From JASFRI01 sp050115015 (GTDB lineage Bacteria; Acidobacteriota; Polarisedimenticolia; CBDVAL01): a DNA stretch of 15,697 nt. The DNA lies in NCBI GenBank assembly GCA_050115015.1, contig JASFRI010000051.1:1-15697 (forward strand), read 5' to 3'. Below the pieces are notes generated by a model. It saw only the letters and a list, made by a program, of their open reading frames with translations. It made no database searches and was not told the DNA's origin. Below, piece by piece: positions 1 through 5,777 of this stretch; positions within the stretch are counted from its first letter, which is position 1; each line of letters begins with the position of its first letter. The translations under genes and the position numbers were made by a program.

Positions 1-76
1 GTCCGGCGAGCGTCAGTGCGGTGGCGAGGGCGGCGATGCAGCGGGCGTCTCGGACGCGTGGACTCGGAAGGGTCAC
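1..76 (-). CDS. N-terminus of a probable exported protein or lipoprotein (partial)
   Basis: A minus-strand reading frame opens with GTG at 76..74, four bases after a GGAGG ribosome-binding site (minus strand, about 85..81), and runs off the left edge. The visible 25 residues begin VTLPSPRVRDARCIAALATA and continue with a short hydrophobic Leu/Ala stretch ending in Gly. A basic start followed by a hydrophobic core is the pattern of a Sec signal peptide, and the LTLAG ending would fit a lipobox if the next residue is Cys. That residue lies outside the window. It is divergent from hslV. The mature protein is not visible, so no function can be given. The ribosome-binding site and signal-like composition are seen; export is inferred. 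Confidence 0.45.
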   Translation of the reverse strand, partial: MTLPSPRVRDARCIAALATALTLAG

Positions 77-102
77 GGTTCCTCCGGGAAAGGCACGACG
101 GC

Positions 103-108
103 AGTATA
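103..108 (-). promoter_or_regulatory. Possible -10 box for the leftward gene
   Basis: The minus strand reads TATACT at 108..103, 26 bases upstream of the GTG start at 76, which would give a leader of about 20 bases. No good -35 is visible at 16-18 bases, so this is a weak candidate. Confidence 0.3.
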
Positions 109-150
109 CAGGGAGGCGAGGAGCCCTGGCCATGTCGGTCCGCGGCGTGA

Positions 151-180
151 TTGACACCCGGATCCTCGCGATGGTACGAT
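151..180 (+). promoter_or_regulatory. Sigma-70-type promoter of the hslVU operon
   Basis: A perfect -35 TTGACA at 151-156 is followed by an 18-base spacer and TACGAT at 175-180. The bases TGG immediately before it supply an extended -10 (TGn). Transcription would start near 187, leaving a leader of about 70 bases before the hslV ATG at 259. The promoter overlaps an in-frame TTG at 151, which rules that TTG out as the hslV start. No CIRCE-type inverted repeat was seen, so the heat-shock control known for hslVU in some bacteria is not evident here. Confidence 0.7.
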
Positions 181-258
181 GAGGGTTCGGGTCAATTGGT
201 TGATTTGCAAGGGTTTTTGGTTCTCGCGCCGAGGGCCGGCGCACTCCCGGGTGGTTTC

Positions 259-813
259 ATGAGGACGACGGGCACGACCATTCTGTGCGTGCGCCATCGA
301 GGGACGGTGGCCATCGCCGGCGACGGGCAGGTCAGCCTGGGCCAGCAGATCATGAAGCACGGGGCCCGCAAGGTGCGCCGGCTGCACGGCGGGACCGTCA
401 TCTCCGGATTCGCCGGGTCCGCCGCCGACGGGTTCTCGCTGCTGACCCGGTTCGAGTCGCGCCTCGAGGAGCACCAGGGGAACCTCATGCGCGCGGCGGT
501 GGAACTGGTGAAGGACTGGAGGACCGACCGGGTGCTGCGCCGCTTGGAGGCGTTGTTGATCGTGGCGGACGCGCGTCACTCGCTGCTGCTGTCCGGGACC
601 GGGGACCTCATCGAATCGGACGACGGGCTGCTGGCGGTCGGCTCCGGCGGTCCGATGGCGCTGGCGGCGGGGAGGGCGCTGGTCCGGCACACGGAGCTCG
701 ACGCCGGGCGCGTTGCCGAGGAGGCGCTCCGGATCGCGGCGGGGATCGACGTGTATACGAACGAGCGGATCGTCGTCGAGGAGATCGAGACGACGGAAGC
801 CGAGGAGGAATGA
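259..813 (+). CDS. hslV: HslV, peptidase subunit of the HslUV (ClpQY) protease
   Basis: This is the threonine peptidase that forms a double hexamer in the cytoplasm and degrades proteins unfolded by HslU. The product is 184 residues, a normal length. After the short propeptide MRTTG comes TTILCVRHRGTVAIAGDGQV, so the N-terminal nucleophile would be Thr6, exposed by removal of five residues. Family signatures follow: KVRRL, ISGFAGS, a WRTDRVLRRLEALL segment, GSGGPMAL and a C-terminal VYTNERIVVEE. Family members commonly begin either MTT or with a few extra residues, so the propeptide is acceptable. The ATG at 259 was chosen because upstream in-frame TTG codons lack family similarity or lie within the promoter or leader. 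Its ribosome-binding site (GGGTGG) is weak. The stop codon overlaps the hslU ATG. Confidence 0.97.
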   Translation: MRTTGTTILCVRHRGTVAIAGDGQVSLGQQIMKHGARKVRRLHGGTVISGFAGSAADGFSLLTRFESRLEEHQGNLMRAAVELVKDWRTDRVLRRLEALLIVADARHSLLLSGTGDLIESDDGLLAVGSGGPMALAAGRALVRHTELDAGRVAEEALRIAAGIDVYTNERIVVEEIETTEAEEE

Positions 814-2225
814 GCGTGGTGATCCAACTCCCCGAGTCCATGTCGGAGCCGGCACAGGGCGTGGACTTCGATCGGATGTCCCCCCGGCAGATCGTCGCGG
901 AGCTGGACGCGCACGTGGTGGGCCAGTCCCGGGCCAAGCGCGCGGTCGCCATCGCGCTCCGGAACCGGGTCCGCCGGCAACGGCTCCTCCGGGAACACCC
1001 CGAGCTGGCGCAAGAGGTGATGCCCAAGAACATCATCATGATCGGCCCGACCGGGGTCGGCAAGACGGAGATCGCCCGGCGACTGGCCCGCATGGCCGGG
1101 TCGCCCTTTCTCAAGGTCGAGGCATCCAAGTTCACCGAGGTCGGCTACGTCGGACGTGACGTGGAGTCGATCGTCCGTGACCTGACCGAGATGGCGGTGG
1201 AGCTCGTGCGGCGGGAGAAGGCCGCGGAAGTGGCCGGCCGTGCGCGCCGGAACGTACGCGATCGGCTGCTGCAGCTCCTCCTTCCCCCGCCGCCGGCCCC
1301 GGGCGGCGCGGGAGATTCCGAGGACCGGGCCTCCCACCTCCGCACCCGGGAGAAGCTACGCGACCGGCTCGATGCCGGCGAGCTGGAGGAACGCGTCGTG
1401 GAGGTGGAGGTGCACGATGGCGGCGGCATGCCGGTGTTTCGCATCTGGGGCGGGCAGGGCATGGAGGAGATGAACGTCAACCTGAAGGACTCCCTGCCGG
1501 GCCTCTTCGGGGGCGGACGTTCCCGCAAGCGGCGGATGACCGTTGCGGAGGCCCGGGAGCATCTCCAGAAGGAGGAGGAGGAGAAGCTCATCGACTCCGA
1601 GCAGGTCTCCCGGGACGCGGTGGCGCGGGTCGAGGGCTCGGGGATCGTCTTCCTGGACGAGATCGACAAGATCTCGGGCCGCGAATCCGGCGGTCATGGG
1701 CCGGACGTCAGCCGGGAGGGCGTGCAGCGGGACCTGTTGCCGATCGTGGAGGGGACATTGGTCAACACGAAGCACGGCCCCGTCCGGACGGATCACATCC
1801 TGTTCATCGCTTCCGGCGCGTTCCACGTCTCGAAGCCCTCGGACCTGATCCCGGAGCTTCAGGGCCGCTTCCCGATCCGCGTCGAGCTCGATCCGCTGGG
1901 GAAGGCGGAGTTTGCCCGCATCCTCCAGGAACCGCGCTGTGCCCTCACGAAGCAGTACGCCGCGCTGATGGAGACCGAGGGCATCCGTCTGACGTTCGCC
2001 CCCGACGGCGTCGACGCCATCGCCGGCTACGCGCAGAAGGTCAACGACGAGACGGACAACATCGGCGCCCGGAGGCTGCACACCCTGATGGAGCACCTTC
2101 TGGAGCAGATCCTCTTCGACGGTGTCGAGGCGGAGGACCGGAGCCCCGTCGTGAACCGGGCCTACGTGGACGAGCGGCTGCGGGACATCGTCGAAGATCA
2201 CGATCTGAGCCGTTCCGTCCTTTGA
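810..2225 (+). CDS. hslU: HslU, AAA+ unfoldase of the HslUV protease
   Basis: This ATP-driven hexameric unfoldase recognises substrates and threads them into HslV. The 471-residue product shows Walker A GPTGVGKT (79-86), the central-pore GYVGRD (112-117), an I-domain of charged, partly Pro-rich sequence (about 140-265), Walker B IVFLDEIDK (279-287), sensor I around LFIASGAF (331-338) and sensor II GARRLHT (419-425). It ends DHDLSRSVL, the tail that docks into HslV; the usual end is DLSR-F/Y-IL, so Ser in place of the aromatic residue is odd. The start is uncertain. ATG at 810 overlaps the hslV stop, but GGAGG (804-808) lies only one base away. In-frame GTG codons at 816 and 819 have better spacing and would shorten the protein by two or three residues. 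Confidence 0.97.
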   Translation: MSVVIQLPESMSEPAQGVDFDRMSPRQIVAELDAHVVGQSRAKRAVAIALRNRVRRQRLLREHPELAQEVMPKNIIMIGPTGVGKTEIARRLARMAGSPFLKVEASKFTEVGYVGRDVESIVRDLTEMAVELVRREKAAEVAGRARRNVRDRLLQLLLPPPPAPGGAGDSEDRASHLRTREKLRDRLDAGELEERVVEVEVHDGGGMPVFRIWGGQGMEEMNVNLKDSLPGLFGGGRSRKRRMTVAEAREHLQKEEEEKLIDSEQVSRDAVARVEGSGIVFLDEIDKISGRESGGHGPDVSREGVQRDLLPIVEGTLVNTKHGPVRTDHILFIASGAFHVSKPSDLIPELQGRFPIRVELDPLGKAEFARILQEPRCALTKQYAALMETEGIRLTFAPDGVDAIAGYAQKVNDETDNIGARRLHTLMEHLLEQILFDGVEAEDRSPVVNRAYVDERLRDIVEDHDLSRSVL

Positions 2226-3286
2226 TCCGCTCCGCCTGCGGTCGACCTGCGGCGGGGCCCTGGCTCGTGCTCCTGCTGGCAGGGGGGCTGGCGGGCGGAT
2301 GCGGCAAGAAGGCTCCGCCCCTGCCGCCGCTGGGCCATCGTCCGCTGCCGCCGGCGTCGACGGCCGCGGCGCAGCGGGGAGATACGTTGGAGATCTCGTT
2401 CCGGATCCCGGACCGGCGGACCGACGGAATGCCCCTCGAGGACATGCCGGACGCCCGGGTCCTCCGGGCGGTGCCCGGCGGCAGACCCCGCGCCCTGCGG
2501 CAGATCGCCGCCGCCGACCTCGACACCACGCCGGGGGCCGTCGCCACGGTGCACCTCCCGATGGCCGAGCTGTTCGAGGGGTTGCCGGGGGATCGGGTGG
2601 TGGTCTCGCTCCTCCTGATCGATCCGTCCGGCCGCGCCTCCGACCCCTCGACGGCGATCAGCGTTCCCCGCGCCGTCGCGCCGCCGGATCCCCTCGGGCT
2701 GACGGTCCACGCCACCCCCTCCGGGATCGCGCTGACCTGGACGCCGGCGGGAGGGTTCTCCGAGGCGCTCGGGTTCAACGTGTACCGGCGAACCCCCCGG
2801 GACCGCGGATGGGGGGCGCCCCGGAACGCCGCACCCCTGGAGACGCCCGCCTTCATCGACGCGGCGGTGGTCGTCGGCCGGACGTACGAGTACGAGGTGC
2901 GGTCCGTCGTCCGGGGCGTCCAGCCCGCGCGGGAGAGCGCGGGGGTCCGTTCCGCGGCGCAGGTCTTCCAGGACCGGACCGCCCCTGGAGCTCCGGCGTC
3001 GCTGCGGGCGGTGGCGGAGCCCGGGGGCATACGGCTGTTCTGGTTCCCCCCGGGAGACCCGGACATGGCCGCGTTCCGCGTCTACCGGGCGGTGGCGGAG
3101 GGAGAGTTCGTGCCCATCGCGGAGGTGCCCGCGGACGATCCCTCGTTCCTGGACCGGGAGGTCGTCCCGGCGACCACCTACCGCTACCGGATCACGGCGC
3201 TGGACGGCGCCCGGCCGCCCAACGAGGGTGCGGCGTCGGAGCCGGTCACGGAGACCGCAGGTCCTGCGGACGAGGGTTCTCGATGA
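2222..3286 (+). CDS. Lipoprotein with fibronectin type III domains and LptM-like N-terminus
   Basis: The 354-residue product opens with a signal peptide (Arg3 and Arg8, then a hydrophobic stretch 14-25) and a lipobox-like AGGC with Cys27. The -3 position is Ala rather than the usual Leu. The mature end, CGKKAPPLPP, resembles the CG.KGPL..P start of LptM (YifL), the small lipoprotein encoded beside dapF in enterobacteria. Two FN3-like beta-sandwich repeats follow at about 153-245 and 254-345, each with a YRR/YRA..(F/Y).Y.V/I pattern. A more divergent FN3-like region lies at about 52-150. The TTG start at 2222 overlaps the hslU stop (TTGA) and has little ribosome-binding site, suggesting coupling. 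A GTG at 2267 would lose the basic n-region and is less likely. Lipidation is well supported; the role is unknown and LptM-like function is inference. Confidence 0.88.
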   Translation: MIRSACGRPAAGPWLVLLLAGGLAGGCGKKAPPLPPLGHRPLPPASTAAAQRGDTLEISFRIPDRRTDGMPLEDMPDARVLRAVPGGRPRALRQIAAADLDTTPGAVATVHLPMAELFEGLPGDRVVVSLLLIDPSGRASDPSTAISVPRAVAPPDPLGLTVHATPSGIALTWTPAGGFSEALGFNVYRRTPRDRGWGAPRNAAPLETPAFIDAAVVVGRTYEYEVRSVVRGVQPARESAGVRSAAQVFQDRTAPGAPASLRAVAEPGGIRLFWFPPGDPDMAAFRVYRAVAEGEFVPIAEVPADDPSFLDREVVPATTYRYRITALDGARPPNEGAASEPVTETAGPADEGSR

Positions 3287-4122
3287 CGGCGTCCGGCACC
3301 CCTCTGCGGTTCACGAAGATGAGCGGCGGAGGGAACGACTTCATCGTGATCGATGCGTCGGAGGCGGCCACGATCCGGGACCCGGAGGCGTTCGCCCGTC
3401 TGGCCTGCCGGCGCGGCAGCTCCGTCGGCGCCGACGGCGTGCTCGTGGTCAAGTTCGATGAAGGGGGTGTCCTGCGGCTCATCCACCGCAACGCGGACGG
3501 TGGTCGCTCGGCGCTCTGCGGCAACGGCACCCGCTGTGCCGCCCGGTGGGCGTGGGATCGCGACCTGGGTGCGAGTCCGACGGTGATCGAGACCGATGCC
3601 GGACCGGTGCGGGCAACCTCCCTCCCCGGGGGAGGCGTGCGCCTGCGGTTCCCGCTGCGGGTCGATCCCCCGGTGCTCCGGGGGGTGACGGTGGGCGAGG
3701 ACCGGGTGCAGGGCTACCTGGTGCAGGTCGGCGTTCCCCACTTCCTGGTCCGCGTCCCACGGGTGGAGGACGTGGACGTCGCCGCCCGGGGCGCGGCCAT
3801 CCGCCGTGCCGAGCCGTTCCGGGACGCCGGGGTCAACGTCTCGTTCGTGGCGCGGCGGGCGGACGGGGGCCTGGACATCCGGACCTACGAGCGCGGCGTC
3901 GAGGCGGAGACCCTGTCCTGCGGCACCGGCTGTGTCGCCGCCGGCGTGATGGCCCTGGCGTCGGGCTGGTCGACCTCGGCGGTGTCCTGCCACACCCGCT
4001 CCGGCGTCGTCCTGTCCGTCCGGGCGACGCCGTCCGCGGACGGGTACGGCGACCTGGAGCTGGCCGGCGATGCCCGGCGGGTCTACGAGGGGCTCCTCGA
4101 CCCGGAGGCGCTCGTCCCGTGA
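3283..4122 (+). CDS. dapF: Diaminopimelate epimerase
   Basis: This cytoplasmic, PLP-independent enzyme converts LL- to meso-diaminopimelate for lysine and peptidoglycan synthesis. The 279-residue product is of usual length. The two catalytic cysteines are visible in the standard contexts: Cys79 in ALCGNGTRC and Cys213 in LSCGTGC. Substrate-binding motifs include SGGGNDF (14-20), HRNADG (68-73), the VNVSF segment near 184-188 and YERGVEAET (202-210). The ATG at 3283 overlaps the lipoprotein stop (ATGA) and follows GAGGG (3272-3276) by six bases. Sitting after an LptM-like lipoprotein gene echoes the yifL-dapF order of enterobacteria. No sign of damage. Confidence 0.97.
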   Translation: MTASGTPLRFTKMSGGGNDFIVIDASEAATIRDPEAFARLACRRGSSVGADGVLVVKFDEGGVLRLIHRNADGGRSALCGNGTRCAARWAWDRDLGASPTVIETDAGPVRATSLPGGGVRLRFPLRVDPPVLRGVTVGEDRVQGYLVQVGVPHFLVRVPRVEDVDVAARGAAIRRAEPFRDAGVNVSFVARRADGGLDIRTYERGVEAETLSCGTGCVAAGVMALASGWSTSAVSCHTRSGVVLSVRATPSADGYGDLELAGDARRVYEGLLDPEALVP

Positions 4123-4373
4123 TCTCCCGCGAGGTCCGCCGCCGTATCTGGCGCGTCGTGCGGATCACCGCGGGGTCGATCCTGCTCGTCCTGGGGGTGG
4201 TGGGGCTCGTCCTCCCGTTCCTGCAGGGGATCGCGCTGATCCTCGCGGGACTGGCGGTGCTCGCCACCGAGCTTCCCTGGGCGAGGCGCTGGCTGCACGC
4301 GCTCCGGGACCGCCTGCGGCGGCTCCGGCGCCGTCGCAAGGGGGAGACACCGGACGAGGAGCGCGCGGCATGA
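4119..4373 (+). CDS. Small membrane protein, PGPGW-family-like
   Basis: An 84-residue protein. It has a basic N-terminus (ISREVRRRIWRVVR), a hydrophobic hairpin at about 15-50, then TELPWARRWL and a very Arg-rich tail (RDRLRRLRRRRK). The order of hydrophobic segment, short turn, LILAGLAVLATELPWARR matches the putative transmembrane PGPGW family as I know it, but the turn reads LPFLQG instead of PGPGW. It is therefore a divergent member or a relative. The GTG at 4119 overlaps the dapF stop (GTGA), with GGAGG at 4104-4108, ten bases away. The Arg-rich ends predict both termini in the cytoplasm. No function is known; its position between dapF and a methyltransferase gives no clear hint. Confidence 0.8.
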   Translation: MISREVRRRIWRVVRITAGSILLVLGVVGLVLPFLQGIALILAGLAVLATELPWARRWLHALRDRLRRLRRRRKGETPDEERAA

Positions 4374-5671
4374 GCGATCCGACCCCGGAGGGTGTGGCGG
4401 CCGCGGCATCCAGGGCACAGCGGGATGCCCTGCGGGACCGCTACGAGGCCCGTCTGCGGACCTCGACCGAGCTCCGCTGGCTGGCCTCCTTTGCCGGCAA
4501 CCGCGACGAGCCCGTGCACCGGTGGTTTCCCTACAAGGAGGGGTTCAGCCGCGGCCTGGTCGATCGCGCCGTGGAGCAGGCGGACCTGTCGCCTTGCAGT
4601 ACCGTCCTGGACCCCTTCTGCGGCGTGGGGACGACGCCGCTGGCCGCGCGGCTGCGCGGGCACCGCGGCATCGGGACGGACCTGCTGCCGCTGGCGGCCT
4701 TCGTGTCCCGGGTGAAGGTCGCGGCGGTGGAAGGGGTCGATCCCGAGCGGCTTCTCCGGGCCTCGGACGCGCTTCGCGCTGGCGACGGGGGTACGAGGCC
4801 CGCCGCCCGCTTCGCCGACATCCCGCTCGTCCGCCGGGCCTTCGACCTGCCGGTGCTGCGGGCGATCCTCGATCTCCGGGACCGGATCGGGCGCCTCCCC
4901 GACGCCGGCGTGCGACCGCTCCTCCGCCTTGCCCTCCTGGCGTCCCTCGAGGAGCTGAGCCACACCCGGAAGGACGGACTCTGCGTCCGCGTCCGGCCCC
5001 GTCCCCGGATCGAGGCGCCGATCGAGGTCGTCCGCAGGAGGGCCGCGGATATGGCGGCGGACCTGGCAGCGGTCCGCGCCGCCCGCCCGTCCCGGGGGGG
5101 CGCCCGCATCCTCCCGGCCGACGCGCGCCGGCTCCCCCTTCGGGACGGCTCCGTGGACCTGGTGGTCACGTCGCCTCCCTACCTCAACCGCTACGACTAC
5201 GCGCGCATCTATAGCCTCGAGCTCGCCCTGGAGTTCGTCGCCTCCTTCGACGAACTGCGGGACCTGCGCCACCGGCTGCTGCGGGGGCATATCGAGGCCC
5301 GGCCCGCGGCGACCGCCCACGTCCGGGACGGCGCGGTCCCCGAGGTCCTGGGCTCCCTGCGCCACCGGACCCTGAACAACCCGAACATCCCGCGCATGAT
5401 CCATGCGTACTTCGAGGACATGCACCTCGTGGTCCGGGAGCTCGCGCGCGTCTGCAGGTCCGGTGGTCGGGTGGCGCTGCTGGTGGGCAACGTACGGTTC
5501 GGCGGGGAGCCGATCCCGGTGGATCTGATCCTCGCCGACATGGCGGAGCGCCAGGGGTTCCGGGTCGAATCCATCGAGGTGACCCGGACGAAGGGGAACG
5601 CCAGCCAGCAGATGGGTCGCTACGGGCGCCTGCCCAGCCGGGAGAGCCTGTCCACCTGGATCCGGGATTAA
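4370..5671 (+). CDS. SAM-dependent methyltransferase, DNA N4-cytosine/N6-adenine type
   Basis: The 433-residue product has a SAM-binding motif X-like segment RWFPYKEGFSRGLV (51-64), motif I VLDPFCGVGTT (79-89), an acidic motif II-like IGTDL (101-105), a catalytic motif IV TSPPYLNRYDY (267-277) and a C-terminal block GNASQQMGRYGR (409-420). SPPY is typical of DNA amino-methyltransferases, especially N4-cytosine ones. About 165 residues separate motifs I and IV, which could hold a target-recognition region. The ATG at 4370 overlaps the preceding stop (ATGA), with GAGGAG at 4356-4361 and eight bases of spacing. No restriction endonuclease lies next to it, so if it acts on DNA it looks solitary. 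An RNA methylase cannot be excluded. The fold and chemistry are well supported; the substrate is not known. Confidence 0.85.
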   Translation: MSDPTPEGVAAAASRAQRDALRDRYEARLRTSTELRWLASFAGNRDEPVHRWFPYKEGFSRGLVDRAVEQADLSPCSTVLDPFCGVGTTPLAARLRGHRGIGTDLLPLAAFVSRVKVAAVEGVDPERLLRASDALRAGDGGTRPAARFADIPLVRRAFDLPVLRAILDLRDRIGRLPDAGVRPLLRLALLASLEELSHTRKDGLCVRVRPRPRIEAPIEVVRRRAADMAADLAAVRAARPSRGGARILPADARRLPLRDGSVDLVVTSPPYLNRYDYARIYSLELALEFVASFDELRDLRHRLLRGHIEARPAATAHVRDGAVPEVLGSLRHRTLNNPNIPRMIHAYFEDMHLVVRELARVCRSGGRVALLVGNVRFGGEPIPVDLILADMAERQGFRVESIEVTRTKGNASQQMGRYGRLPSRESLSTWIRD

Positions 5672-5691
5672 CAGGCCGCTGAAGAACTCCG
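5672..5691. repeat. IS/REP-end-like sequence after the methyltransferase stop
   Basis: Immediately after the TAA at 5669-5671 lies CAGGCCGCTGAAGAACTCCG. It resembles, from memory, the CAGGCTG-(T/C)TGAAAAACTCC-type ends found at many IS termini and dispersed repeats in Gram-negative genomes. No matching inverted end or transposase is visible in the 106-bp gap, so this is at most a remnant or a single REP-like unit. Confidence 0.25.
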
Positions 5692-5710
5692 CGCCCCGCG
5701 TTGCGAGCGC

Positions 5711-5736
5711 CGTGGTGCCGGCTGCGAGGCACCGTG
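5711..5736. terminator. Hairpin between convergent genes, possible terminator
   Basis: CGTGGTGCC at 5711-5719 and GGCACCGTG at 5728-5736 can form a nine-pair stem (two G-U pairs) with an eight-base loop. It sits between the convergent stops of the methyltransferase gene (5671) and the HEAT-repeat gene (5778). There is no U-tract on either strand, so it is not a classic intrinsic terminator. It may stabilise 3' ends or assist termination in both directions. Confidence 0.35.
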
Positions 5737-5777
5737 ACGACGCGATACCCCATGCCCCCTCTGTTCAGGGCGGAGCC

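Noticed and set aside
151..258. N-terminal extension of hslV from the TTG at 151
   Set aside because: That TTG is the -35 hexamer of the promoter, and the added 36 residues have no likeness to HslV.
77..258. CIRCE or other heat-shock operator upstream of hslV
   Set aside because: No inverted repeat of that type is present; only the sigma-70-type promoter elements stand out.
3833..5425. A 530-codon minus-strand open frame over dapF and the methyltransferase gene
   Set aside because: A shadow of real genes on the plus strand, with no domain and a low-complexity end.
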